A DNA stretch of 64,000 bases from Helicobacter sp. 'house sparrow 1' (lineage in GTDB: Bacteria; Campylobacterota; Campylobacteria; Campylobacterales; Helicobacteraceae): NCBI RefSeq assembly GCF_900199585.1, contig NZ_FZQY01000004.1:124001-188000 (forward strand), given 5' to 3'. A program made the translations under genes and the position numbers. Under the pieces are notes generated by a model. That model was not told the origin of the DNA, searched no databases, and saw only the letters and a list, made by a program, of their open reading frames with translations. This document shows, one piece after another, positions 1-8,955 of this stretch. Numbering within the stretch: position 1 is the stretch's first letter; each line of letters opens with the position of its first letter.

Positions 1-686
1 TTCATCAAAGATACTTTACTTATCGCAATAGATTCTATGATTTAGGGTTTTTAGTTTTATTGTGTATGTTTTTTTATTTGATTTTGCTTGATTTTCAAGC
101 CTCTTTTTTTCGGGCTTTTTTGATGGGAGTTTTTGGCTTTTGGCTTTTTTACAACAGGATTAAAATCTTATCTTTTCATATGCTTTTAGTTTTAGTGGTC
201 TTGATGCTTGCCTTTTTTCCAAGATTGATTTTTAATATAGGTTTTATTCTCTCTGTATCTGGAGTTTTTTATATTTTTTTAATCTTAAAATATCTTCCAA
301 AAACAAAATGGTATATCTGGATTTTTGTATTTAATATAAGCATTTTTCTTTTGATGGGAGTGGTGGTTCATTTTTATTTTCCTTATTTCTCACCCTATCA
401 ATTCTTATCTATCCCTTTAAGCATAATTTTTGTTGCTTGGTTCCCCTTGATGTTATTTTTACATTGCATTGGATTTGGTGGTATTTTTGATTCTTTTTTG
501 GAAAAGATTTTAGCCTTTGAGTTACCTGTAATAGACTTTTATACCCCATTATTACTTTTAGTATTTTATATTCTTCTATCTCTTTGTGCCATTTTTAATA
601 AAAGATGTTTTTATGCTCTATTGTTTTGTAGCATCGTATTTTATGGCTACTTAATATATTTGTTTTTCATTAAAAAATTTTTTTAA
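1..686 (+). CDS. comEC: ComEC/Rec2-type DNA uptake channel, C-terminal part (5' partial)
   Basis: C-terminal part of the inner-membrane channel that carries single-stranded DNA into the cell during transformation. The frame is open from the first full codon at base 3 with no start, so the gene begins outside the window and the first ATG (base 60) is internal. About 227 residues are visible, almost all membrane segments. The stretch around RAFLMGVFGFWLFYNRI, followed by a FNIGFILSVSG segment, fits the ComEC competence domain. A ubiA homologue follows after one small gene, as I recall next to comEC in H. pylori. The family call rests on hydrophobic pattern, this motif and gene order. Confidence 0.72.
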   Translation, partial: HQRYFTYRNRFYDLGFLVLLCMFFYLILLDFQASFFRAFLMGVFGFWLFYNRIKILSFHMLLVLVVLMLAFFPRLIFNIGFILSVSGVFYIFLILKYLPKTKWYIWIFVFNISIFLLMGVVVHFYFPYFSPYQFLSIPLSIIFVAWFPLMLFLHCIGFGGIFDSFLEKILAFELPVIDFYTPLLLLVFYILLSLCAIFNKRCFYALLFCSIVFYGYLIYLFFIKKFF

Positions 687-714
687 TATAATTTTATTTT
701 TTTGGAGTTTAAAA

Positions 715-1257
715 ATGCAAGCTATTTTTCGTTTATTGGGTAAAGGACTTTTAGTTATCCTGCCTTTTTTAATTCTTATATGGATTTTGTCATTTTTTTA
801 TCGATTGATAAAGCATATTATCCAATTTGTATTTGACACAACAGCAAGTAGTGTTTTTGCAACTTCAATGGTATTTTTATGTGCTTTTTTAATTCTAATT
901 TATGCTGGATATTTATTTGAGAAAAAAAAGGAATTTATACTTCTTAAACTATCAGAATTTGTCATTGCAAAAATTCCTGGGGTTGGAACAATTTATTCTG
1001 TCATCAAAGATATGGTAAAAATGTTCTCTGGATCTGGAGGAGAGAATTATTTAGGGGTTGCTATGGTAGATTTAGCTGGTAGTGATGTTGTGGGCTTTAT
1101 CACAAGAGAAGAGGAGGGGTATTTTTGGATTTTTGTTCCAACAACACCAAACCCCACTTCAGGAATTTTACTTAGAGTGCCACAAGATAAGGTAAAAAAA
1201 TCTGATATGAGCGTATCTGATGGTTTAAAAAAGGTTGTCTCGCTAGGAATCAAATAA
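715..1257 (+). CDS. DUF502 family membrane protein
   Basis: This 180-residue protein matches the DUF502 (COG2928) family, whose function is unknown. It has two membrane segments near residues 10-30 and 46-68, then a soluble domain with the family-like run AKIPGVGTIYSVIKD and the segment FVPTTPNPTSG. The ATG has GGAG about 7 bases upstream. A TATAAT hexamer at 687-692 lies just before it, so a short leader is possible, although the comEC end is only 29 bases away and read-through is equally likely. Confidence 0.8.
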   Translation: MQAIFRLLGKGLLVILPFLILIWILSFFYRLIKHIIQFVFDTTASSVFATSMVFLCAFLILIYAGYLFEKKKEFILLKLSEFVIAKIPGVGTIYSVIKDMVKMFSGSGGENYLGVAMVDLAGSDVVGFITREEEGYFWIFVPTTPNPTSGILLRVPQDKVKKSDMSVSDGLKKVVSLGIK

Positions 1258-1269
1258 AAAGGATTGGTT

Positions 1270-2172
1270 GTGTTAAAAAATTTTTTAAAAAAAGCAAAAA
1301 ACTTTAGCGAGTTGGTGATGTTTGAGCACACAATTTTTTCAGCATCATTTAGTTTTATTGCAATTTGTGTTGCCCTAATGTATAAGTATTTTTCGCAAAC
1401 TTTTAGTTGGGGTGAGAGCATCAAGCTTTTTATTTTATGTATTCTTGCACTGATCAGTGCAAGAAACTTTGCAATGGGATTTAATCGTCTTTGTGATAGG
1501 GATATTGATTCTAAAAATGAAAGGACTAAAAATCGTCCTAGTGTTGATGGAAGAATTGGATTACTTGGGATTATTGTTTTTTGTTTGATTAATGCTGGAA
1601 TTTTCATATTTACTAGTTACTTTATCAATGATTTAGCCTTCTATCTTTCTTTTTTATTTTTATTTATTTTAGGGTTTTATTCTTTAATGAAGCGCTTTAG
1701 CATTCTAGCTCACTTTGTTTTAGGTCTTTCTTTGGGGCTAGCTCCAATTGCTGGTGCCATTGCAATTTTAGGATTCATTCCTTTATGGAGTATTTTTTTA
1801 TCCCTAGGAGTTTTATTTTGGGTGGCGGGATTTGATTTGTTATATTCCTTACAGGATATGGAGTTTGATAGACAACAAAAGCTCTTCTCATTTCCCTCAA
1901 AATTTGGTGTAAAAAAAACCCTAATTTATTCAAGAATCTCTCATTTTAGTGCGGTTGTTTTTTGGATTTTGTTCTTGTGTGAAATTGATTCTGGAATGTT
2001 TGGAATTATCGGGGTTGTAAGTGCTGGTATGATGCTTTGTTATGAGCAATATATTGTTGCAAAAGATCTAAAAAATATACCTAGAGCTTTTTTTGTGACA
2101 AATGGTTATTTGGGATTTGTATTTTTATCATTTATTGTATTAGAGGTCTTAGCAAGGATTTTTTATGCATAA
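1270..2172 (+). CDS. mqnP: UbiA-family prenyltransferase, probably MqnP of the futalosine menaquinone pathway
   Basis: Membrane enzyme that attaches a polyprenyl chain to an aromatic acid during menaquinone synthesis. The first aspartate motif, NRLCDRDID, and the second, LQDMEFDRQ, are both present, with about eight membrane segments over 300 residues. In Campylobacterota, which make menaquinone through futalosine, this position is taken by MqnP; that assignment is inference from lineage and gene order. I prefer the GTG at 1270, which has AAGGA 6 bases upstream, over the TTG at 1264, which is too close to the ribosome site. The coding sequence holds a perfect 24-base palindrome at 1442-1465. 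Confidence 0.82.
   Translation: MLKNFLKKAKNFSELVMFEHTIFSASFSFIAICVALMYKYFSQTFSWGESIKLFILCILALISARNFAMGFNRLCDRDIDSKNERTKNRPSVDGRIGLLGIIVFCLINAGIFIFTSYFINDLAFYLSFLFLFILGFYSLMKRFSILAHFVLGLSLGLAPIAGAIAILGFIPLWSIFLSLGVLFWVAGFDLLYSLQDMEFDRQQKLFSFPSKFGVKKTLIYSRISHFSAVVFWILFLCEIDSGMFGIIGVVSAGMMLCYEQYIVAKDLKNIPRAFFVTNGYLGFVFLSFIVLEVLARIFYA
1442..1465. repeat. Perfect 24-bp palindrome inside mqnP
   Basis: The arm TTCTTGCACTGA (1442-1453) is followed directly by its exact reverse complement (1454-1465), centred on GATC. The codons read L-A-L-I-S-A-R. No other palindrome of this length was noticed in the window. Function is unknown. Confidence 0.85.
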
Positions 2173-2713
2173 TCTTGCAGAAGTGTGTAAATCACATCAG
2201 ATTCAAACTCGTATTATAAAGTGTGCTCTAGAGGTTGAATTTTCCTTATGTGAAAATGAGGAAAAATTTTTGGAAGAATTTCATACTCTCTATTTAACCT
2301 ATGAAAAATCTCAAAGATGGTTTGAAGCACTTCAAAACAAAGATAAGGGCGAAAACACAGTGGTGCTAGAAGTACTTATGGAGTTATATAAAAAAATTTC
2401 TTCCCTAGAAAAAAAGATCTTAAAAGAAGAAGAACAAAAGCTTTTAAATCTTGATTTTAAAAGTATGATATTAGCCTTAGGACACGAGGTTGTGTGGATA
2501 GAATCTGCGGTTTTTGAAGAAAATAAGAATTATTATTTGCGCTTTATTTTGCCAACTTTTTCTGATAGAATAATACCCATATTTGCAAGGGCGCTAAGTA
2601 AAAATGCTCTAATAATTACTAAGATGCATCCACGAGATATACAGGACTTTGATGGCTATATTGTTGCAAGGGAAATGGAACAAATAAGATGGCAGAAACA
2701 AGTAAGAGGATAG
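2165..2713 (+). CDS. Conserved hypothetical protein
   Basis: A 182-residue soluble protein that I do not recognise. The N-terminal 100 residues are charged and helical, with a probable coiled coil around KKISSLEKKILKEEEQK. The C-terminal part looks like a small alpha/beta domain ending in a basic tail. It overlaps the end of mqnP by 8 bases and is followed after 3 bases by the next gene, so it belongs to the same transcription unit that leads to psd-nadA-nadC. No signal peptide or membrane segment is seen. Confidence 0.7.
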   Translation: MHNLAEVCKSHQIQTRIIKCALEVEFSLCENEEKFLEEFHTLYLTYEKSQRWFEALQNKDKGENTVVLEVLMELYKKISSLEKKILKEEEQKLLNLDFKSMILALGHEVVWIESAVFEENKNYYLRFILPTFSDRIIPIFARALSKNALIITKMHPRDIQDFDGYIVAREMEQIRWQKQVRG

Positions 2714-2716
2714 AAA

Positions 2717-3178
2717 ATGGATAACAATGTGGTGGTTAGTGTTGTAGGCTTAGGTTGTGTTGTCCTAGTTTTTTTATCATTTTTTTTCATTAAGGAAATG
2801 GGAAAGATAAATCGAAGAATTCGCCTGCTAGAAGATGCAATTGAACAAGCAAGAAAAGAGATTCATCAATTCCAAAAAACAATGAAAGAAAAAGAAGCTT
2901 TTCATCAGTCAGTAAATATGGAGGGATTAAATGGTTTTTATAAAGAGATAAAGGAAGTGAGAGAGATGGTGAAAAGCGATAGGGGTTATTTTGAAGAAAA
3001 AATAATAAAACTAGAAAACAGAGTAAAAGATTTTGGCCATTTAGGTGGCAGTAATGATATTGATGAAAAAAGAATCATTGCTTTGTTTCAAGAAGGGTGG
3101 AGTATAGATTCTATTGCAAAAGAATTGCGTATAGGTCGCGGTGAGGTTGAATTTACTCTAAAATTAGCAGACATTTGA
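2717..3178 (+). CDS. Single-pass membrane coiled-coil protein with C-terminal helix-turn-helix-like segment
   Basis: This 153-residue protein has one membrane segment at residues 6-25, a long charged coiled coil from about 30 to 110, and a short C-terminal segment (FQEGWSIDSIAKELRIGRG) that resembles a sigma-70 region 4-like or resolvase-like helix-turn-helix. The architecture resembles the DUF6115-type proteins seen in Campylobacterota. The role is unknown. It overlaps the start of the next gene by 4 bases, which suggests translational coupling. Confidence 0.68.
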   Translation: MDNNVVVSVVGLGCVVLVFLSFFFIKEMGKINRRIRLLEDAIEQARKEIHQFQKTMKEKEAFHQSVNMEGLNGFYKEIKEVREMVKSDRGYFEEKIIKLENRVKDFGHLGGSNDIDEKRIIALFQEGWSIDSIAKELRIGRGEVEFTLKLADI

Positions 3179-3900
3179 AACTTATTGAATTTTTTCCACA
3201 AGAAACACCCTGTAGTTATTTAGCAAACCAAACAAGTAAGTTTAGGTATTTTTATATTGAAGAATGCACAGAGCATTTTTATGAGGGGTTATTGGAGAGA
3301 GGGTATCGTCGTTTTGGTTTGCACTTTTTTGTTCCAGATTGTAAAAATTGTAATGCTTGTAAAACCATTAGACAAGATGTTGAAAAATTTGTTTTCACAA
3401 AGAGCCATAAAAGAGTTTTAAAAAAGAACTCTAATGTTAGGGTTGAGGTAACAAGACCCCTTCTTACACAAGAAAAATTAGAGCTTTATGATAAATATCA
3501 TCGTGTTATGCAGGATAAAAAGGGGTGGGTTTATCAAAGAGTGAGTGAGGAATATTATAACGATACCTTTGTTTTGGGTTATGAAGACTTTGGATATGAG
3601 CTTGATTATTATATTGAAGATAAATTAGTTGCAGTTGGTTTTGTAGATATTCTAAAATCAGCAATGAGCGCAATTTATTTCTTTTATGACCATAGCTTTG
3701 AAAAACAAAGTCTTGGAACCTTGAATATTTTGGTACAAATGCGCCTTGCAAAACAAAAAAAGATTCCTTATTTATATTTAGGGCATTGGATACCAAATCA
3801 TCAGAGCTTGGGTTATAAATCTAGGTTTTTGCCTTTTGAAATTTTGTATAATACACCCGATTTATTTGATAGAGTGGATTACAGGATATTTGAGGAGTAA
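3175..3900 (+). CDS. bpt: Aspartate/glutamate leucyltransferase
   Basis: Transfers leucine from Leu-tRNA to the N-terminus of proteins starting with Asp or Glu, feeding the ClpS/ClpAP N-degron route. The N-terminal zinc/cysteine cluster CKNCNACK sits near residue 55, and the C-terminal acyltransferase-like domain includes SAIYFFYDHSFEKQSLG and the run PYLYLGHWIPNHQSLGYK. Length (241) is normal for Bpt. The start is a TTG overlapping the upstream stop codon by 4 bases. psd follows after 2 bases. An arginyltransferase reading is less likely because bacterial members of this size are usually Bpt. Confidence 0.85.
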   Translation: MKLIEFFPQETPCSYLANQTSKFRYFYIEECTEHFYEGLLERGYRRFGLHFFVPDCKNCNACKTIRQDVEKFVFTKSHKRVLKKNSNVRVEVTRPLLTQEKLELYDKYHRVMQDKKGWVYQRVSEEYYNDTFVLGYEDFGYELDYYIEDKLVAVGFVDILKSAMSAIYFFYDHSFEKQSLGTLNILVQMRLAKQKKIPYLYLGHWIPNHQSLGYKSRFLPFEILYNTPDLFDRVDYRIFEE

Positions 3901-3902
3901 GG

Positions 3903-4682
3903 ATGACAAATAAAACCTCAAGAATATTTGGAAAGATTGCTTCTTGTGCTTTTCCAAGTTTTATTCAAAGAATCATTAATAAATTTTATGTCAGGATTTT
4001 TAAGATTGATTTAAGTGAGTTTGAGGATATTGGAAAATACAAAACTCTAAATGCTCTTTTTACAAGATCTTTAAAAAAGCCAAGAGATTTCAATCAGGAT
4101 TCAAGCATAATGATTGCTCCTACAGATAGTCTCATCACAGAAATGGGAGATGTTGTTGAGGGAAGAGCATTGCAAATCAAAGGAAAAAGCTATAGTGTTA
4201 AAGAGCTTTTGGGCCAGGATATAGGAGAGGGATATCAGTTTGTAAATTTTTACCTTTCACCAAGTGATTATCACCATTACCATAGTCCTTGCGATCTTGA
4301 TATAACTGAGGTGCGATATTTTGCAGGAAAGCTTTTGCCTGTTAATATGCCATCATTAAGAAAAAATGAAAATTTGTTTATTACAAATGAGAGGGTTGTA
4401 GTGGTTGCAAAAGATAAAAATCATCACGATTTCTTCTTTGTTGCTGTGGGAGCCTTAAATGTTGGAAAGATGTCTTTATGTTTTGAAGAGAGAATCCAAA
4501 CCAATGCGGTGGCCAATCAAAAATGTAGTTTTGCTTATGATCAGGCCATAAGGGTAAAAAAGGGGGAAGAAATGGGGATGTTTGAAATGGGTTCAACAGT
4601 TGTAGTTTTTGCAAAAGGACTAAAAACCTCTTTGCAAGTGAATCAGAAAGTAAAATTTGGTGATGATATGGGGATTTTTTGA
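3903..4682 (+). CDS. psd: Phosphatidylserine decarboxylase proenzyme
   Basis: Makes phosphatidylethanolamine from phosphatidylserine at the inner membrane. The catalytic Asp lies in APTDS, the His in DYHHYHSP, and the self-cleavage site that produces the pyruvoyl serine is MGST near residue 228, where many relatives have LGST. Length (259) is that of the short Psd class. The gene ends in TGATG, so its stop codon overlaps the nadA start by one base. Confidence 0.93.
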   Translation: MTNKTSRIFGKIASCAFPSFIQRIINKFYVRIFKIDLSEFEDIGKYKTLNALFTRSLKKPRDFNQDSSIMIAPTDSLITEMGDVVEGRALQIKGKSYSVKELLGQDIGEGYQFVNFYLSPSDYHHYHSPCDLDITEVRYFAGKLLPVNMPSLRKNENLFITNERVVVVAKDKNHHDFFFVAVGALNVGKMSLCFEERIQTNAVANQKCSFAYDQAIRVKKGEEMGMFEMGSTVVVFAKGLKTSLQVNQKVKFGDDMGIF

Positions 4683-5680
4683 TGAGACAAGATGTTAAAA
4701 AAGAGATCCAAGAGCTGATTGAGAAGCATCAAGTGCTCTTAGTAGCACATTTTTATCAAAAAGATGAAGTTGTGGAGTTGGCGGAGTTTTGTGGGGATAG
4801 TTTAGAATTAGCTAGGAGGGCAAGTTCAGATTCCAGAAACTTAGTTGTTTTTTGTGGTGTTAGCTTTATGGGAGAGAGTGTAAAAATACTTGCTCCTAAT
4901 AAGAGAGTGTTGATGCCAAAGATTGCTTGTTGTTCAATGGCAAGAATGATTAGCAGTGATTATTATGATCGATCCATTGAAGTTTTAAAGGGGTATGGAA
5001 TACAAGATATTTTTCCAATTACTTATATCAATTCTAATGCAGAAGTCAAGGCAAAGGTAGGCAGAATGGGAGGGGTTGTTTGCACAAGTGCAAATGCAAA
5101 GAAAATTTTTGAATATGCATTAAAAGAGGGCAAAAAGATTTTCTTTCTTCCAGACCAGTGCCTGGGGGTAAATTTAGCTACGATGTTTGGTTTAAAGTAT
5201 AGTATTTTAGGAATTGATAGTGTGCAAAAGGTAATGGAATCAGATGTGATTTGTTACAATGGATTTTGTTCTGTGCATCAGCTATTTGCTCCTGAGGATA
5301 TTGATTTTTTCCGCGAAACTTATAAAGATATTTTGATTGCAGTGCATCCAGAATGCAAGCCAGAAGTTGTTCAAAAGGCAGATTTTGTTGGTTCTACAAG
5401 TCAAATTATTGCTTATGTGAAAAGTCTTCCCGCTTCTCAAGCTGTAGCAGTTGGTACAGAATTTAATCTAGTATCTAGGTTGCGCCCAAATAGCAATAAT
5501 ACTTTTGTTCTCTCTAGCACAATTCCAGAATGTCCTACTATGAATGAAACTACTCCAATTGATATTTTAAAACTACTACAGGCTTATGATCAAGGAAGAG
5601 CACATAATGAAATTTTTCTTGATGAAAAAACTAGAGATGATGCAAAAAAAGCCTTAGATAAAATGTTGGAGCTTTCTTAA
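4682..5680 (+). CDS. nadA: Quinolinate synthase
   Basis: Condenses iminoaspartate with dihydroxyacetone phosphate to give quinolinate, the first stable NAD precursor. The cysteines expected to hold the [4Fe-4S] cluster are in [17 protein letters not shown] and [10 protein letters not shown]. The substrate-contact run AHFYQKDEV is at the N-terminus. I chose the ATG that overlaps the psd stop (TGATG) over an upstream TTG. Length is 332 residues. nadC starts on the last base of this gene, so the two are translationally coupled. Confidence 0.95.
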   Translation: MRQDVKKEIQELIEKHQVLLVAHFYQKDEVVELAEFCGDSLELARRASSDSRNLVVFCGVSFMGESVKILAPNKRVLMPKIACCSMARMISSDYYDRSIEVLKGYGIQDIFPITYINSNAEVKAKVGRMGGVVCTSANAKKIFEYALKEGKKIFFLPDQCLGVNLATMFGLKYSILGIDSVQKVMESDVICYNGFCSVHQLFAPEDIDFFRETYKDILIAVHPECKPEVVQKADFVGSTSQIIAYVKSLPASQAVAVGTEFNLVSRLRPNSNNTFVLSSTIPECPTMNETTPIDILKLLQAYDQGRAHNEIFLDEKTRDDAKKALDKMLELS

Positions 5681-6507
5681 TGGATATTCAAGAGTTTTTG
5701 AAGTTGGTTTATAACGAAGATATTGGTAGGGGGGATTTATTTGAGCGGATTGTTCAGGAAGATTTTGAAGTAAAGGCCTTAATTAAAGCAAAAAGCAATG
5801 GGGTTTTATCAGGAATTCTCTATGCACAAGAGTTGTGCAAGATGTTTGATATTGGGATGAAAAAATTTAAGAATGATGGCGATGCTTTTGAAAAGAATGA
5901 TGGGCTTTTGGAGCTTAGTGGTTCTTATGTTAAGCTTTTAAAGCTTGAGCGGTGCATTTTAAATATTTTGCAACACTCAAGTGGTATTGCTACTTTAACA
6001 AGAAGTTATGTTGAAGTTTTAAAGTCTCACAAAGTAGAACTTTTAGATACGAGAAAAACACGACCTTTGCTAAGAAATTTTGAAAAGTATTCTGTGAGAA
6101 ATGGAGGAGGCCGAAATCATCGCTTAGGACTGGATGATGCACTGATGCTTAAAGATACACACTTAAAATATATTCCACATTCTGAGCTAAAACAATGGAT
6201 TTTTAGGGCAAGGAAACAAATGCCTTGGACAAGTAAAATTGAAATTGAAAGCGAAAGTGTTGAGTTTGCAAAAATAGCAATGGACTCTGGGGCTGATATT
6301 GTGATGTGTGATAATATGGATTTGGATTCTATTAAGCAGGTTGTGCAATATCGCAATGAGTACTATCCATTTGTTTTAATTGAGGCAAGCGGAGATATTA
6401 CAAAGGAAAAACTTTTAGAATATGCTAATACAGGAGTAGATGCAATCAGTTCGGGTGCTTTGATACATAAGGCAGTTTGGATTGATATGAATATGAAAGT
6501 ATTATAA
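5680..6507 (+). CDS. nadC: Nicotinate-nucleotide pyrophosphorylase (carboxylating)
   Basis: Quinolinate phosphoribosyltransferase, converting quinolinate and PRPP to nicotinate mononucleotide. The signature LDTRKTRPLLR...GGGRNHRLGLDDALMLKD carries the Arg, Lys and His residues that bind the substrates, and the C-terminal phosphate-binding run IEASGDITKE is present. Length (275) is normal. It is the last gene of the plus-strand block and ends 5 bases before a strong hairpin shared with the convergent nitric oxide reductase gene. Confidence 0.95.
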   Translation: MDIQEFLKLVYNEDIGRGDLFERIVQEDFEVKALIKAKSNGVLSGILYAQELCKMFDIGMKKFKNDGDAFEKNDGLLELSGSYVKLLKLERCILNILQHSSGIATLTRSYVEVLKSHKVELLDTRKTRPLLRNFEKYSVRNGGGRNHRLGLDDALMLKDTHLKYIPHSELKQWIFRARKQMPWTSKIEIESESVEFAKIAMDSGADIVMCDNMDLDSIKQVVQYRNEYYPFVLIEASGDITKEKLLEYANTGVDAISSGALIHKAVWIDMNMKVL

Positions 6508-6512
6508 AAACA

Positions 6513-6535
6513 ATCCTCCTCCACTAGGGGAGGAT
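6513..6535. terminator. Bidirectional terminator between nadC and the nitric oxide reductase gene
   Basis: ATCCTCCTC pairs with GGGGAGGAT as a 9-bp stem (one G-U) with a five-base loop. AAAA lies on the left and TTTT on the right, as expected for a hairpin that ends transcription from both sides of a convergent pair. It begins 6 bases after nadC and ends 20 bases before the other stop codon. Confidence 0.8.
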
Positions 6536-6554
6536 GAAAGTTTTACTTCTTTGA

Positions 6555-8765
6555 TTATTTTGCCTTTTTGGCAACATAGATTTTAATGATTAGATCTAGT
6601 ACAATAATTGCACCTCCTAGAATCATTAAAGAATCTGGAAGGATTCTAAACCATATCCAAGGATCTACTGCCTCAAGAGTTTCTCTTAATCTTGCAAAAT
6701 AATATCCTTTTTCAAATGCAACCTGTGATTGATGAAAACCAATAATGAGTGTTGGAATGCTATAAGTAACCACTCCTATGGTCAAAAGCCAAAAACCAAG
6801 CTTGCTTAAATAATCACTCCACTCCAAGCCTTTTGCAAGAGAATTTGCTTTTGCAACCATATAAATAAATGCATATGCAATGTAACCAAAAGCGCCTAGC
6901 ATTGCCACGTGAGCGTGAGGAATAATCAAATAAGTTCCGTGCGAATAATAATTAATAATAGGCGTATTAATTACCATGCCAAGCCATCCAGCACCAAGCC
7001 AATTTAAGAATGCGCTTCCTGCAAGCCATAAAAATGGAACACCCCAATCAAATTTCTTGCCCATTTCTTTAATGTGTTTTTGCTCTTTGATTGCCTCAAT
7101 CATTAAGATAACAAGAGGTAATGGCTCTAGTGCAGAGAAGATACCACCAATTGCAATCCAATAGCTATCTGTTCCTTGCCACCAGTAGTGGTGTCCTACT
7201 CCTAAAATTCCGGTAGTTACGATTAAAACAAGTTCAAATAGCATCACTTTAGTAGCGATAGATTTTTTCACAAGTCCCAATGCAACAGATAAGAATGCAA
7301 TGACACCAGATGCAAACATTTCAAATGTAAGCTCAACCCATAAATGAACAACCCACCAGCGATAATAATCATCCACTGTAAAATTTGGAATAATTTTATG
7401 AATAGGCATCATTCCAGAAATATAGAGTGTTGCAATTCCAAAAGCTGACCAAATGATTGTTCCAACTAAAAGGTCCTGCTTTGCTTTTTTGATTGTGCTA
7501 AATACCATTAAAAACCAAAATACAAGTCCAATGAGTAACCCAATATCCCAGACCCTTCCAAGTTCAAGATATTCTCTACCCTCACTACCAAACCAAAACC
7601 AACTTTCTCTTAAGTATCCTTGAGTTCCAAGATAGATACCAATAAGACCTCCACCTCCAACAATGAGTAGAGCAACCCAAAGTATATCCACTAGTTTTGG
7701 AAATTTTAAATCCTTTCCACTTACAAGAGGAGCGATAAACAAACCACCTACAAGCCAACCTATCGTAACCCAGATAATTGCAAGATTAATGTGGAGTTGG
7801 CGCACAACATTAAAAGGCAAGATTTCTTGTGAGATTACAAAATCTTCACTAGGGTTTGCATAAATGTGTGCAAGATACCCTCCTAAAACCAGTTGAATAA
7901 GGCTAAAAATAGCTACAATGGGAACATATTTTAATAGCTTTTCTTGAGAGGTAAAGAATTGAGTAATCTTTAGGGGTTCTGCCAAAGGTGTTGGATCAGA
8001 TTTATCGGGCTTGATGAGATACTCATAACTTATCCATAAAACAAGAATTGTAAGTGGCCATAATAAAAGCCATTCCCAAAGACTAACAGAGTGGAAATTC
8101 CAAGTTGCATCCTGATCAATCAATGGTTCATTTGGCCAGTTATTTGACCAAGTAATATCTTTATTGGGGCGATAGGTTGTAGCAACTAATGAAGACCAGT
8201 CAAAGAAAGCTACAATGCATTGAGCTTCTTCTCTTGTAATCACCTTTCCTCTATAACCCCATTTGGCATTGCCATTTACCAAAAAGTTTATCAATTCCTT
8301 CTTGGTATCCTTAAAGGCTTGGGTAGCATTTTTAGAGTAGATAACCTCTTGATCTGTTAAGGACACAGATCTCACATCCTTAATAACAAAAGTTTTAATC
8401 AAGGCCTTTTGTTCTTCCATAAGAGAATCTAAATTTTTTTGATATTTCTCTTCAGCAAGAATTTCATAGAGTTTTGTAATTTTTTTATGCATCATTTCTG
8501 TTGTAAAATCTGGACCCATATAAGAACCCATACCAAGAAGAGTTCCATAGCCCATTAATCCAAACTCTTGGAAGAAGGCTTTACCATTGATGATATCTTC
8601 TTTTGTATAAAGAATTTCACCTTCTTGACTTTTTACCACATTTGGAAGAGGCGGAACTTCTTTATTAAGATTTGCACTAAAATAAATGAGAATGGTTGTT
8701 GCTAAAATAGCAATGATCCAAAAAGCTCCTTGAAGCTTCCTTTGATTTATTAATTTTTCTGACAT
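6555..8765 (-). CDS. norB: Quinol-dependent nitric oxide reductase (qNOR)
   Basis: Reduces NO to N2O in the inner membrane with electrons from menaquinol. The 736-residue single-chain form, with a long N-terminal periplasmic part (about residues 40-230) and about 14 membrane segments, is the qNOR (NorZ) type. Visible metal ligands include WVVHLWVEL and GHHYWWQG for the FeB site and HGTYLIIPHAHVAMLGAFGY for the haem irons. Accessory genes are absent, as expected for qNOR. I moved the start to the ATG at 8765, preceded by AAGGGAT; the longer frame from 8840 would run through the FNR-type box. Probably a nitrosative-stress or anaerobic respiratory enzyme. Confidence 0.93.
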   Translation of the reverse strand: MSEKLINQRKLQGAFWIIAILATTILIYFSANLNKEVPPLPNVVKSQEGEILYTKEDIINGKAFFQEFGLMGYGTLLGMGSYMGPDFTTEMMHKKITKLYEILAEEKYQKNLDSLMEEQKALIKTFVIKDVRSVSLTDQEVIYSKNATQAFKDTKKELINFLVNGNAKWGYRGKVITREEAQCIVAFFDWSSLVATTYRPNKDITWSNNWPNEPLIDQDATWNFHSVSLWEWLLLWPLTILVLWISYEYLIKPDKSDPTPLAEPLKITQFFTSQEKLLKYVPIVAIFSLIQLVLGGYLAHIYANPSEDFVISQEILPFNVVRQLHINLAIIWVTIGWLVGGLFIAPLVSGKDLKFPKLVDILWVALLIVGGGGLIGIYLGTQGYLRESWFWFGSEGREYLELGRVWDIGLLIGLVFWFLMVFSTIKKAKQDLLVGTIIWSAFGIATLYISGMMPIHKIIPNFTVDDYYRWWVVHLWVELTFEMFASGVIAFLSVALGLVKKSIATKVMLFELVLIVTTGILGVGHHYWWQGTDSYWIAIGGIFSALEPLPLVILMIEAIKEQKHIKEMGKKFDWGVPFLWLAGSAFLNWLGAGWLGMVINTPIINYYSHGTYLIIPHAHVAMLGAFGYIAYAFIYMVAKANSLAKGLEWSDYLSKLGFWLLTIGVVTYSIPTLIIGFHQSQVAFEKGYYFARLRETLEAVDPWIWFRILPDSLMILGGAIIVLDLIIKIYVAKKAK

Positions 8766-8798
8766 TCTATATCCCTTTGAAAATAATTTTGGGCTGGA

Positions 8799-8804
8799 AG
8801 TATA
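8799..8804 (-). promoter_or_regulatory. Predicted -10 element of the nitric oxide reductase promoter
   Basis: On the minus strand this reads TATACT. A start point about 7 bases further on (near 8792) would put the centre of the FNR-type box at -41.5, the usual class II activator position. Confidence 0.5.
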
Positions 8805-8826
8805 AAATATTTTCTTTTTTAAGAAA

Positions 8827-8840
8827 TTGATGAAAATCAA
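8827..8840. promoter_or_regulatory. FNR/CRP-family binding site upstream of qNOR
   Basis: TTGATGAAAATCAA is a perfect match to the FNR consensus TTGAT-N4-ATCAA. It lies 61 bases upstream of the qNOR ATG and about 115 bases from the divergent lipoprotein operon. The motif is seen directly; which CRP/FNR-family protein binds it is unknown, because no such regulator gene is in the window. Confidence 0.75.
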
Positions 8841-8955
8841 TGATTGAAAAATTAGGATTGTAGGCTTATAGTTAGGGTATATTGGGCAAAAAATAATAAT
8901 ATATAGCTTTGTTGATAAAATAGTCTCTTGGGACTAAAAAAAGGAATATAAAACT

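Noticed and set aside
1047..1607. 186-codon minus-strand frame over the DUF502 and mqnP genes
   Set aside because: It lies opposite two well-supported genes, has no ribosome site and no recognisable motif; it is a shadow frame.
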